Source: Urophycis tenuis
Lineage: Eukaryota; Chordata; Actinopteri; Gadiformes; Phycidae
Assembly: GCA_036785325.1 (NCBI GenBank)
Contig: JAXIVH010000044.1
Coordinates: 1,490,001-1,554,000, forward strand
Reading direction: 5' to 3'
Length of the DNA stretch: 64,000 nt
This document shows, in pieces, positions 1 to 12,650 of this stretch. The notes beneath the pieces were generated by a model. The model was not told where the DNA came from, did not search any database, and saw only the letters and a program-made list of their open reading frames with translations. The position numbers and the translations under genes were made by a program. Within the stretch, counting starts at the first letter, position 1, and the number at the start of each line of letters is the position of its first letter.

Positions 1-412
1 GGAGGGGGCCTGTGGCTGTGCGGGGAGGACCAGCGGTATGGGTGCTGCCGACACAGGGGGCGGGCAGGCCACAGGCTGACACAGCAGGAGGCCTCGGCTG
101 GAGGCGGGTGGGCGCAGGAGGCTACGGCCGGGTGGAGGACGACAACGCAGTGGGCTGAACGGGCCGGTTGGTGGGAGTCACAGGCTCTGGCTCATCAACA
201 AATAATCTGGAAATATAAAATACACACGTGATCAGTATTGATATTGATATCTTTTATAAGAACACTGTTCATACTGTTTACACTTTTTATACAACTGTTT
301 ATACAATGTCCATACTGTTTATTTATTTATGTTTATCACTGACAATAAAGGTGACTTGGTATGACTTGTGTGCTATTTTCTTTCCACAGTCAACAGAACA
401 CACATGAATCAG
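1..412. repeat. Long satellite segment, copy 0 (partial)
   Basis: The window opens inside a long segment. Base 1 corresponds to base 1541 of the next copy, so only the GC-rich 3' half and the AT-rich tail (ending CACATGAATCAG) are present. The tail contains GACAATAAAGGTGACTTGG, which resembles the 3' tail of fish LINEs (inference). Confidence 0.9.
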
Positions 413-1138
413 CTTATTATTTCGACGACCCGTGGGCAAATATAGTCATGCCATACGCCGTTGGAAAGCTTAGATTTCCCCGCTTAAAATGAGCCAATCT
501 CCAAGCAATTTGGTTGCTCACAGACTAAACTGCGTCAGGTTGACTGAAGTCTACCCAGCATCTAAAAACATACCTTCAACGTTTCAATTAAGATCAATCT
601 TTCAATAAAGAACACAAATTAATTAGCTTAGTATTTCAACGACCCATGAGTCAATATAGTCTTGCCATACGCCGTTGGAAAGCTTAGATTTCCCCGCTTA
701 AAATGAGCCCATCCGCGAGCAGTCAAGTTGCTCATAGACAAAACTGCGTCAGGTTGACTGAAGTCTGCCCAGCAGCTAAAAACATACCTTCAAGGTTTCA
801 ATTAAGATCAATCTTTCCTTACAGAACACAAATTAATTAGCTTAGTATTTCAACGAGCCATGAGTCAATATAGTTTTGCCATACGGCGTTGGAAAGCTTA
901 GATTTCCTCGCTTAAAATGAGCCCATCCCCGAGCAATTTGGTTGCTCACAGAAAAAACTGCGTCAGGTTGACTGAAGTCTACCCAGCAGCTAAAAACATA
1001 CCTTCAACGTTTCAATTAAAATCAATCTTTCAATAAAGAACACAAAGTAATTTGCTTAGTATTTCAACGACCCATGAGTCAATATAGGCTTGCCATACAC
1101 CGTTGGAAAGGTTAGATTTCCCCGCTTAAAATGAGCCC
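413..1138. repeat. 214-bp satellite monomers, block 1 (~3.4 copies)
   Basis: This block holds three full monomers plus ~84 bp. Each monomer contains AGCTTAGTATTTCAACGACC, a CATACGCCGTTGGAAAGC core and a TCAGGTTGACTGAAGTCTAC stretch. No coding or RNA gene is seen. Confidence 0.93.
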
Positions 1139-1950
1139 AAAATGTATCATTGAAGCCATCATTGAGACTTTTCTTTTTAAATTATACCGCATGAACATGG
1201 GTCTGCAATAAAGCTTTATATATATTTATGTGTGTGTGTGTGTGTTTTAATCACTTACTTGGAACGGCATGATCCCACATCGCTGTGAAGGGACGGCGTT
1301 AACGAGGTGGGCGTGCAACCCCTCGAGAGAGTTGCTGCTTGTTCAGCCGGATGCCGTTCTTAAAACCACCTTCACAGAGACATACAGCTGTATGCCAGGG
1401 GGGTCCTGTAACACACAACCTATTGCAAGGTCCTCATTTATGCTGGTGTCATTTTGAAATGTTACCATATACAAGTTTGAATGGTTTTGACACACGATGA
1501 ATGCAGAGACAGCTGCAGGATGGCCCTGGATGCAGGACGGAGGGGGCCTGTGGCTGTGCGGGGAGGACCAGCGGTATGGGTGCTGCCGACACAGGGGGCG
1601 GGCAGGCCACAGGCTGACACAGCAGGAGGCCTCGGCTGGAGGCGGGTGGGCGCAGGAGGCTACGGCCGGGTGGAGGACGACAACGCAGTGGGCTGAACGG
1701 GCCGGTTGGTGGGAGTCACAGGCTCTGGCTCATCAACAAATAATCTGGAAATATAAAATACACACGTGATCAGTATTGATATTGATATCTTTTATAAGAA
1801 CACTGTTCATACTGTTTACACTTTTTATACAACTTTTTATACAATGTCCATACTGTTTATTTATTAATGTTTATCACTGACAATAAAGGTGACTTGGTAT
1901 GACTTGTGTGCTATTTTCTTTCCACAGTCAACAGAACACACATGAATCAG
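1139..1950. repeat. Long satellite segment, copy 1
   Basis: The 812-bp segment starts AAAATGTATCATTGAAGCC, crosses a TG run near 1230-1245, then a GC-rich ~480-bp stretch, and ends in an AT-rich tail. On the minus strand the GC-rich stretch is a degraded version of the exon-like ORF seen at 19358-19849. This copy has a 17-bp deletion near 1335 and a further 1-bp loss near 1360, so the frame is broken. Confidence 0.9.
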
Positions 1951-2331
1951 CTTATTATTTCGACGACCCGTGGGCAAATATAGTCATGCCATACGCCGTT
2001 AGAAAGCTTAGATTTCCCCGCTTAAAATGAGCCCATCTCCAAGCAATTTGGTTGCTCACAGACTAAACTGCGTCAGTTTGACTGAAGTCTACCCAGCAGC
2101 TAAAAACACACCTTCAACGTTTTAATTAAGATCAATCTTTCAATAAAAAACACAAATTAATTAGCTTAGTATTTCAACGACCCATGAGTCAATATAGTCT
2201 TGCCATACGCCGTTGGAATGCTTAGATTTCCCTGCTTAAAATGAGCCCATCCGCGAGCAGTCTAGTTGATCACAGACTAAACTGCGTCAGGTTGACTGAA
2301 GTCTACCCAGCAGGTAAAACATACCTTCAAC
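1951..2331. repeat. 214-bp satellite monomers, block 2 (left part)
   Basis: Monomers run up to a transposon insertion. The last six bases, TTCAAC (2326-2331), reappear at 3714-3719 as the target duplication. The block resumes at 3714. Confidence 0.9.
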
Positions 2332-3713
2332 CAGACCTGCAAACTGGTCAGAGAAAAAAAGGTGACAGCGTAATGGGGCCCCCCAAGAATTTTTTTTGTG
2401 ATTAAAATATGTTAAGTATGCAATGCTGAGCGTTTTGACAGTAGGATTTCTGGAGGTATATAGTATGTCTATAGTGTTTCCCCTAGATTTTTTTTGTAGC
2501 AGTGGTGCTGTGTGTTGGTAACCTAGCAACACTAGGGGGGTCCGGGGGCATGCCCCCCCGGAAGAAAATTTTGAAAAATAACCCTTTAAATGGTTACTTC
2601 TGGTGAGATTTTTATGAAAAAAAGTTACAGATTGAGCTTCCAAATATGACATAACAACCAACAGAGTCAAGGTATCTGCTGAGACCAGATCATTGTGAAA
2701 ATGTGCGATCACACTGTTCAATATTGCGATGACGATATGACTTGCGATAATAAATAAGAAAAGAGTAAAATTTTGGTCATGGTGAATACGTCGATATGAA
2801 TTTAAACAAATTTGCATATCGTGACGTCACTGACCGCGTCTCCATCCCGTAAAAGTTTAGTGGTCTCCTTGACGTCAGTCGACACGTCACTTTATAGCGG
2901 TGTCGAGATATTTCAATGCATTTTTTCATGTAGGACCTATTGCTACCGTGCATGAACCCAAAGTAATAATTTAGCCTTCTATAACTTTGAAAGGTGACTG
3001 CGAACATTTTCTTTACTGCAGCCGCAGCCATCATAACAGACAAGCGCGAACCATTGATGAAATGAAGCGAATATAAAAGAAAGAACGTAGCCTACGTGTG
3101 TATGTAGGCTATTTATATTCTTGATACCTTCTAAAATATAATTAATAGGGTTTTATTGTAGTTGCATTAGTTATTTGAAGAGTTAAAAAAAACAACGGTC
3201 GGTCTTAATGCAAGTATACAACCGGCAAGTCGGTCGGACTAAAAGGGAAAAATAAATATTTGGGTCGGTCCTAAATTGACAGGGTGGGTCGGGTTACTGC
3301 AAACCACAATATTTAAGGATGATTTAAGGATAAGGATGGCCCGAGTGCGTTGCGAACTTATCGCATTACAGACCAGCTTTTGCGATGTGTTTATCATGAA
3401 CGCTCACATCGCGATGACGATGAAAATTGAGACGATGAGTCCATACAAAGTACTGATAAACTAGATTAAAACATGTTTTGCACTCTGTTGCTGTCACTCT
3501 ACACGAGCAAAAAACTCACTTTTTGCCTGGCCGGCATGCGTGTCTCAGCCTCCACTTGATAAGCCAACGCAGCCTTCCCCGACCCCGACCCCCCCCCCCC
3601 CCCCCCCCCCCCAAAAAAACAAAAACTCTTTGGATCTACACGAGTCACGTGAATGACCCCTTTGACCCAAAAAACGGCGATTGTAGCCGAAAAGCGACAA
3701 GTTTGCAGGTATG
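2332..3713. mobile_element. DNA transposon (nonautonomous, hAT-like or Dada-like) inserted in a satellite monomer
   Basis: The 1382-bp insert splits a satellite monomer. Its ends are imperfect inverted repeats: CAGACCTGCAAACTGGTCAG on the left, and CATACCTGCAAACTTGTCGC read from the right on the other strand. It is flanked by a 6-bp duplication, TTCAAC. Inside are a GGGGGCATGCCCCCC palindrome near 2543-2558 and a long C run near 3588-3612. The longest minus-strand frames (176 and 88 codons) resemble no transposase I recognise. The superfamily is uncertain: 6-bp duplications occur in some hAT groups and in Dada elements. A related partial copy lies at 38932-39500. Confidence 0.75.
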
Positions 3714-5560
3714 TTCAACGTTTCAATTAACATCAATCTTTCCTTACAGAACACAAATTAATTAGCTTATTATATCAACGACCCATGAGTCAATATAGTC
3801 TTGCCATACGCCATTGGAAAGCTTAGATTTCCCTGCTTAAAATGAGCCCATCCCCGAGCAATTTGGTTGCTCACAGACAAAACTGCGTCAGGTTGACTGA
3901 AGTCTACCCAGCAGCTAAAAACATACCTTCAACGTTTCAATTAACATCAATCTTTCCTTACAGAACACAAATTAATTAGCTTATTATTTCAACGACCCAT
4001 GAGTCAATATAGTCTTGCTATACGCCGTTGGAAAGCTTAGATTTCCCCGCTTAAAATGAGCCCATCCCCGAGCAATTTGGTTGCTCACAGACAAAACTGC
4101 GTCAGGTTGACTGAAGTCTACCCAGCAGCTAAAAACACACCTTCAACGTTTTAATTAAGATCAATCTTTCCTTACAGAACACAAATTAATTAGCTTATTA
4201 TTTCAACGACCCATGAGTCAATATAGTCTTGCTATACGCCATTGGAAAGCTTAGATTTCCCCGCTTAAAATGAGCCCATCCCCGAGCAATTTGGTTGCTC
4301 ACAGACAAAACTGCGTCAGATTGACTGAAGTCTACCCAGCATCTAAAAACATACCTTCAACGTTTCAATTAAGATCAATCTTTCAATAAAGAACACAAAT
4401 TAATTAGCTTAGTATTTCAACGACCCATGAGTCAATATAGTCTTGCCATACGACGTTGGAAAGCTTAGATTTCCCCGCTTAAAATGAGCCCATCCGCGAG
4501 CAGTCCGGTTGCTCATAGACAAAACTGCGTCAGGTTGACTGAAGTCTGCCCAGCAGCTAAAAACATACCTTCAAGGTTTCAATTAAGATCAATCTTTCCT
4601 TACAGAACACAAATTAATTAGCTTAGTATTTCAACGAGCCATGAGTCAATATAGTTTTGCCATACGGCGTTGGAAAGCTTAGATTTCCTCGCTTAAAATG
4701 AGCCCATCCCCGAGCAATTTGGTTGCTCACAGACTAAACTGCGTCAGTTTGACTGAAGTCTACACAGCAGCTAAAAACACACCTTCAACGTTTTAATTAA
4801 GATCAATCTTTCAATAAAAAACACAAATTAATTAGCTTAGTATTTCAACGACCCATGAGTCAATATAGTCTTGCCATACGTTGTTGGAAAGCTTAGATTT
4901 CCCTGCTTAAAATGAGCCCATCCGCGAGCAGTCTAGTTGATCACAGACTAAACTGCGTCAGGTTGACTGAAGTCTGACCAGCAGGTAAAACATAGCTTCA
5001 ACGTTTCAATTTACATCAATCTTTCCTTACAGAACACAAATTAATTAGCTTATTATATCAACGACCCATGAGTCAATATAGTCTTGCCATACGCCATTGG
5101 AAAGCTTAGATTTCCCTGCTTAAAATGAGCCCATCCCCGAGCAATTTGGTTGCTCACAGACAAAACTGCGTCAGGTTGACTGAAGTCTACCCAGCAGCTA
5201 AAAACATACCTTCAACGTTTCAATTAACATCAATCTTTCCTTACAGAACACAAATTAATTAGCTTAGTATTTCAACGAGCCATGAGTCAATATAGTCTTG
5301 CCATACGGCGTTGGAAAGCTTAGATTTCCCCGCTTAAAATGAGCCCATCCCCGAGCAATTTGGTTGCTCACAGAAAAAACTGCGTCAGGTTGACTGAAGT
5401 CTACCCAGCAGCTAAAAACATACCTTCAACGTTTCAATTAAGATCAATCTTTCAATAAAGAACACAAAGTAATTTGCTTAGTATTTCAACGACCCATGAG
5501 TCAATATAGGCTTGCCATACACCGTTGGAAAGGTTAGATTTCCCCGCTTAAAATGAGCCC
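3714..5560. repeat. 214-bp satellite monomers, block 2 (right part)
   Basis: The monomer array continues after the transposon. Together with 1951-2331 it makes ten monomers plus ~82 bp. Variants include AGTCTGACC near 4972 and a TTGTTGG core near 4882. Confidence 0.92.
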
Positions 5561-6372
5561 AAAATGTATCATTGAAGCCATCATTGAGACTTTTCTTTTT
5601 AAATTATACCGCATGAACATGGGTCTGCAATAAAGCTTTATATATATTTATGTGTGTGTGTGTGTGTTTTAATCACTTACTTGGAACGGCATGATCCCAC
5701 ATCGCTGTGAAGGGACGGCGTTAACGAGGTGGGCGTGCAACCCCTCGAGAGAGTTGCTGCTTGTTCAGCCGGATGCCGTTCTTAAAACCACCTTCACAGA
5801 GACATACAGCTGTATGCCAGGGGGGTCCTGTAACACACAACCTATTGCAAGGTCCTCATTTATGCTGGTGTCATTTTGAAATGTTACCATATACAAGTTT
5901 GAATGGTTTTGACACACGATGACTGCAGAGACAGCTGCAGGATGGCCCTGGATGCAGGACGGAGGGGGCCTGTGGCTGTGCGGGGAGGACCAGCGGTATG
6001 GGTGCTGCCAACACAGGGGGCGGGCAGGCCACAGGCTGACACAGCAGGAGGCCTCGGCTGGAGGCGGGTGGGCGCAGGAGGCTACGGCCGGGTGGAGGAC
6101 GACAACGCAGTGGGCTGAACGGGCCGGTTGGTGGGAGTCACAGGCTCTGGCTCATCAACAAATAATCTGGAAATATAAAATACACACGTGATCAGTATTG
6201 ATATTGATATCTTTTATAAGAACACTGTTCATACTGTTTACACTTTTTATACAACTGTTTATACAATGTCCATACTGTTTATTTATTAATGTTTATCACT
6301 GACAATAAAGGTGACTTGGTATGACTTGTGTGCTATTTTCTTTCCACAGTCAACAGAACACACATGAATCAG
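5561..6372. repeat. Long satellite segment, copy 2
   Basis: This copy has the same 812-bp organisation as copy 1 and shares its 17-bp deletion in the minus-strand exon remnant. It carries the ACACAACCTATTGCAAGG variant, as in copies 1, 6 and 7; copies 3-5 read ACACAAAATATTGCAAGG. Confidence 0.9.
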
Positions 6373-9230
6373 CTTATTATTTCGACGACCCGTGGGCAAA
6401 TATAGTCATGCCATACGCCGTTGGAAAGCTTAGATTTCCCAGCTTAAAATGAGCCCATCCGCGAGAAATTTGGTTGCTGACAGACAAAACTGCGTCAGGT
6501 TGACTGAAGTCTACCCAGCAGCTAAAAACATACCTTCAACGTTTCAATTAAGATCAATCTTTCAATAAAGAACACAAATTAATTAGCTTAGTATTTCAAC
6601 GACCCATGTGTCAATATAGTCTTGCCATACGCCGTTGGAAAGCTTAGATTTCCCCGCTTAAAATGAGCCCATCCGCGAGCAGTCTGGTTGATCACAGACT
6701 AAACTGCGTCAGGTTGACTGAAGTCTACCCAGCAGCTAAAAACATACCTTCAACTTTTCAATTAACATCAATCTTCCCTTACAGAACACAAATTAATTAG
6801 CTAAGTATTTCAACGACCCATGAGTCAATATAGTCTTGCCATATGCTGTTGGAAAGCTTAGATTTCCATGCTTAAAATGAGCCCATCACCGAGCAATTTG
6901 GTTGCTCAGAGACAAAACTGCGTCAGGTTGACTGAAGTCTACCCGGCAGCTGAAAACATACCTTCAACGTTTCAATTAAGATCAATCTTTCCTTACAGAA
7001 CACAAATTAATTAGCTTAGTATTTCAACGACCCTTTGGTGAATATAGTCTTGCCATACGCCGTTGGAAAGCTTAGATTTCCCCGCTTAAAATGAGCCCAT
7101 CCGCGAGCAGTCTGGTTGATCACAGACTAAACTCACAGATAAAACTGCGTCAGGTTGACTGAAGTCTATCCAGCAGCTAAAAACATACCTTCAACGTTTC
7201 AATTAAGATCAATCTTTCAATAAAGAACACAAATTAATTAGCTTAGTATTTCAACGACCCATGAGTCAATATAGTCTTGCCATACGCCGTTGGAAAGCTT
7301 AGATTTCCCCGCTTAAAATGAGCCCATCCGCGAGCAGTCTGGTTGATCACAGACTAAACTGCGTCAGGTTGACTGAAGTCTACCCAGCAGCTAAAAACAT
7401 ACCTTCAACGTTTCAATTATCATCAATCTTTCCTTACAGAACACAAATTAATTAGCTTAGTATTTCAACGACCCTTTGGTGAATATAGTCTTGCCATACG
7501 CCGTTTAAAAGCTTAGATTTCCCCGCTTAGAATGAGCCCATCCGCGAGCAGTCTGGTTGATCACAGACTAAACTGCGTCAGGTTGACTGAAGTCTACCCA
7601 GCAGCTAAAAACATACCTTCAACGTTTCAATTAAGATCAATCTTTCAATAAAGAACACAAATTAATTAGCTTAGTATTTCAACGACCCATACGCCGTTGG
7701 AAAGCTTAGATTTCCCCGCTTAAAATGAGCCCATCCGCGAGCAGTCTGGTTGATCACAGACTAAACTGCGTCAGGTTGACTGAAGTCTACCCAGCAGCTA
7801 AAAACATACCTTCAACGTTTCAATTAACATCAATCTTTCCTTACAGAACACAAATTAATTAGCTTAGTATTTCAACAACCCATGAGTCAATATAGTCTTG
7901 CCATACGCCGTTGGAAAGCTTAGATTTCCCCGCTTAAAATGAGCCCATCCGCGAGCAGTCTGGTTGATCACAGACTAAACTGCGTCAGGTTGACTGAAGT
8001 CTACCCAGCAGCTAAAAGCATACCTTCAACGTTTCAATTAACATCAATCTTTCCTTACAGAACACAAATTAATTAGCTTATTATTTCAACGACCCATGAG
8101 TCAATATAGTCTTGCCATACGCCGTTGGAAAGCTTAGATTTCCCCGCTTAAAATGAGCCCATCCGCGAGCAGTCTGGTTGATCACAGACTAAACTGCGTC
8201 AGGTTGACTGAAGTCTACCCAGCAGCTAAAAACATACCTTCAACGTTTCAATTAACATCAATCTTTCCTTACAGAACACAAATTAATTAGCTTAGTATTT
8301 CAACGACCCTTTGGTGAATATAGTCTTGCCATACGCCGTTGGAAAGCTTAGATTTCCCCGCTTATAATGAGCCCATCCGTGAGCAATTTGGTTGCTCAAA
8401 GATAAAACTGCGTCAGGTTGACTGAAGTCTATCCAGCAGCTAAAAACATACCTTCAACGTTTCAATTAAGATCAATCTTTCAATAAAGAACACAAATTAA
8501 TTAGCTTAGTATTTCAACGACCCATGAGTCAATATAGTCTTGCCATACGCCGTTGGAAAGCTTAGATTTCCCCGCTTAAAATGAGCCCATCCGCGAGCAG
8601 TCTGGTTGATCACAGACTAAACTGCGTCAGGTTGACTGAAGTCTACCCAGCAGCTAAAAACATACCTTCAACGTTTCAATTATCATCAATCTTTCCTTAC
8701 AGAACACAAATTAATTAGCTTAGTATTTCAACGACCCTTTGGTGAATATAGTCTTGCCATACGCCGTTTAAAAGCTTAGATTTCCCCGCTTAGAATGAGC
8801 CCATCCGCGAGCAGTCTGGTTGATCACAGACTAAACTGCGTCAGGTTGACTGAAGTCTACCCAGCAGCTAAAAACATACCTTCAACGTTTCAATTAACAT
8901 CAATCTTTCCTTACAGAACACAAATTAATTAGCTTAGTATTTCAACGAGCCATGAGTCAATATAGTCTTGCCATACGCCGTTGGAAAGCTTAGATTTCCC
9001 AGCTTAAAATGAGCCCATCCCCGAGCAATTTGGTTGCTCACAGACAAAACTGCGTCAGGTTGACTGAAGTCTACCCAGCAGCTAAAAACATACCTTCAAC
9101 GTTTCAATTAAGATCAATCTTTCAATAAAGAACACAAAGTAATTTGCTTAGTATTTCAACGACCCATGAGTCAATATAGGCTTGCCATACACCGTTGGAA
9201 AGCTTAGATTTCCCCGCTTAAAATGAGCCC
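6373..9230. repeat. 214-bp satellite monomers, block 3 (~13.4 copies)
   Basis: This is the longest monomer block, about thirteen monomers plus ~76 bp. Two monomer variants intermix: one with CGACCCATGAGTCAATATAG, one with CGACCCTTTGGTGAATATAG. Irregular monomers occur near 7125-7140 (a short duplicated ACTAAACTCACAG region) and 7680-7692 (an internal deletion). Confidence 0.92.
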
Positions 9231-10042
9231 AAAATGTATCATTGAAGCCATCATTGAGACTTTTCTTTTTAAATTATACCGCATGAACATGGGTCTGCAA
9301 TAAAGCTTTATATATATTTATGTGTGTGTGTGTGTGTTTTAATCACTTACTTGGAACGGCATGATCCCACATCGCTGTGAAGGGACGGCGTTAACGAGGT
9401 GGGTGTGCAACCCCTCGAGAGAGTTCCTGCTTGTTCAGCCGGATGCCGTTCTTAAAACCACCTTCACAGAGACATACAGCTGTATGCCAGGGGGGTCCTG
9501 TAACACACAAAATATTGCAAGGTCCTCATTTATGCTGGTGTCATTTTGAAATGTTACCATATACAAGTTTGAATGGTTTTGACACACGATGACTGCAGAG
9601 ACAGCTGCAGGATGGCCCTGGATGCAGGACGGAGGGGGCCTGTGGCTGTGCGGGGAGGACCGGCGGTATGGGTGCTGCCGACACAGGGGGCGGGCAGGCC
9701 ACAGGCTGACGCAGCAGGAGGCCTCGGCTGGAGGCGGGTGGGCGCAGGAGGCTACGGCCGGGTGGAGGACGACAACGCAGTGGGCTGAACGGGCCGGTTG
9801 GTGGGAGTCACAGGCTCTGGCTCATCAACAAATAATCTGGAAATATAAAATACACACGTGATCAGTATTGATATTGATATCTTTTATAAGAAAACTGTTC
9901 ATACTGTTTACACTTTTTATACAACTGTTTATACAATGTCCATACTGTTTATTTATTAATGTTTATCACTGACAATAAAGGTGACTTGGTATGACTTGTG
10001 TGCTATTTTCTTTCCACAGTCAACAGAACACACATGAATCAG
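9231..10042. repeat. Long satellite segment, copy 3
   Basis: 812-bp segment with the 17-bp deletion. This is the first copy with the ACACAAAATATTGC variant shared with copies 4 and 5. It heads the region of exact 2608-bp periodicity. Confidence 0.9.
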
Positions 10043-11838
10043 CTTATTATTTCGACGACCCGTGGGCAAATATAGTCATGTCATACGCCGTTGGAAAGCT
10101 TAGATTTCCCCGCTTAAAATGAGCCCATCTCCAAGCAATTTGGTTGCTCACAGACAAAACTGCGTCAGGTTGACTGAAGTCTGCAGAGCAGCTAAAAACA
10201 TACCTTCAAGGTTTCAATTAAGATCAATCTTTCCTTACAGAACACAAATTAATTAGCTTAGTGTTTCAACGACCCTTTGGTGAATATAGTCTTGCCATAC
10301 GCCGTTGGAAAGCTTAGATTTCCCCGCTTATAATGAGCCCATCCGTGAGCAATTTGGTTGCTCACAGACAAAACTGCGTCAGGTTGACTGAAGTCTACCC
10401 AGCAGCTAAAAACATACCTTCAACGTTTCAATTAAGATCAATCTTTCAATAAAGAACACAAATTCATTAGCTTAGTATTTCAACGACCCATGAGTCAATA
10501 TAGTCTTGCCATACGACGTTGGAAAGCTTAGATTTCCCCGCTTAAAATGAGCCCATCCGCGAGCAGTCTGGTTGATCACAGACTAAACTGCGTCAGGTTG
10601 ACTGAAGTCTACCCAGCAGCTAAAAGCATACCTTCAACGTTTCAATTAACATCAATCTTTCCTTACAGAATACAAATTAATTAGCTTATTATTTCAACGA
10701 CCCATGAGTCAATATACTCTTGCCATACGCCGTTGGAAAGCTTAGATTTCCCCGCTTAAAATGAGCCCATCCGCGAGCAGTCTGGTTGATCACAGACTAA
10801 ACTGCGTCAGGTTGACTGAAGTCTACCCAGCAGCTAAAAACATACCTTCAACGTTTCAATTCTCATCAATCTTTCCTTACAGAACACAAAATAATTAGCT
10901 TAGTATTTCAACGACCCTTTGGTGAATATAGTCTTGCCATACGCCATTGGAAAGCTTAGATTTCCCCGCTTAAAATGAGCCCATCCGCGAGCAGTCCGGT
11001 TGCTCACAGACAAAACTGCCTCAGGTTGACTGAAGTCTGCCCAGCAGCTAAAAACATACCTTCAAGGTTTCAATTAAGATCAATCTTTCCTTACAGAACA
11101 CAAATTAATTAGCTTAGTATTTCAACGAGCCATGAGTCAATATAGTCTTGCCATACGCCGTTGGAAAGCTTAGATTTCCCCGCTTAAAATGAGCCCATCC
11201 GCGAGCAGTCTGGTTGATCACAGACTAAACTGCGTCAGGTTGACTGAAGTCTACCCAGCAGCTAAAAGCATACCTTCAACGTTTCAATTAACATCAATCT
11301 TTCCTTACAGAATACAAATTAATTAGCTTATTATTTCAACGACCCATGAGTCAATATAGTCTTGCCATACGCCGTTGGAAAGCTTAGATTTCCCCGCTTA
11401 AAATGAGCCCATCCGCGAGCAGTCTGGTTGATCACAGACTTAACTGCGTCAGGTTGACTGAAGTCTACCCAGCAGCTAAAAACATACCTTCAACGTTTCA
11501 ATTAAGATCAATCTTTCAATAAAGAACACAAATTCATTAGCTTAGTATTTCAACGACCCATGAGTCAATATAGTCTTGCCATACGCCGTTGGAAAGCTTA
11601 GATTTCCCCGCTTAAAATGAGCCCATCCCCGAGCAATTTGGTTGCTCACAGACAAAACTGCGTCAGGTTGACTGAAGTCTACCCAGCAGCTAAAAACATA
11701 CCTTCAACGCTTCAATTAAGATCAATCTTTCAATAAAGAACACAAAGTAATTTGCTTAGTATTTCAACGACCCATGAGTCAATATAGGCTTGCCATACAC
11801 CGTTGGAAAGCTTAGATTTCCCCGCTTAAAATGAGCCC
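10043..11838. repeat. 214-bp satellite monomers, block 4 (~8.4 copies)
   Basis: 1796 bp of monomers. Block 5 has the same length and the same order of monomer variants, so the two are products of a recent 2608-bp duplication. Confidence 0.93.
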
Positions 11839-12650
11839 AAAATGTATCATTGAAGCCATCATTGAGACTTTTCTTTTTAAATTATACCGCATGAACATGG
11901 GTCTGCAATAAAGCTTTATATATATTTATGTGTGTGTGTGTGTGTTTTAATCACTTACTTGGAACGGCATGATCCCACATCGCTGTGAAGGGACGGCGTT
12001 AACGAGGTGGGCTTGCAACCCGTCGAGAGAGTTGCTGCTTGTTCAGCCGGATGCCGTTCTTAAAACCACCTTCACAGAGACATACAGCTGTATGCCAGGG
12101 GGGTCCTGTAACACACAAAATATTGCAAGGTCCTCATTTATGCTGGTGTCATTTTGAAATGTTACCATATACAAGGTTGAATGGTTTTGACACACGATGA
12201 CTGCAGAGACAGCTGCAGGATGGCCCTGGATGCAGGACGGAGGGGGCCTGTGGCTGTGCGGGGAGGACCAGCGGTATGGGTGCTGCCGACACAGGGGGCG
12301 GGCAGGCCACAGGCTGACGCAGCAGGAGGCCTCGGCTGGAGGCGGGTGGGCGCAGGAGGCTACGGCCGGGTGGAGGACGACAACGCAGTGGGCTGAACGG
12401 GCCGGTTGGTGGGAGTCACAGGCTCTGGCTCATCAACAAATAATCTGGAAATATAAAATACACACGTGATCAGTATTGATATTGATATCTTTTATAAGAA
12501 AACTGTTCATACTGTTTACACTTTTTATACAACTGTTTATACAATGTCCATACTGTTTATTTATTAATGTTTATCACTGACAATAAAGGTGACTTGGTAT
12601 GACTTGTGTGCTATTTTCTTTCCACAGTCAACAGAACACACATGAATCAG
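11839..12650. repeat. Long satellite segment, copy 4
   Basis: This copy starts exactly 2608 bp after copy 3. It differs from copy 3 at a few sites, including GGGCTTGCAACCCG instead of GGGTGTGCAACCCC and AAGGTTGAATGG instead of AAGTTTGAATGG. Confidence 0.9.

Noticed and set aside
1269..1769. Plus-strand frames of 62, 71 and 90 codons recurring in each long satellite segment
   Set aside because: They overlap one another in different frames, recur only because the segment recurs, start and stop at arbitrary sequence, and lie opposite the better-supported minus-strand exon remnant.
3478..3765. Proline-rich 95-codon frame
   Set aside because: It is an artefact of the C homopolymer at the end of the transposon and runs into the satellite.
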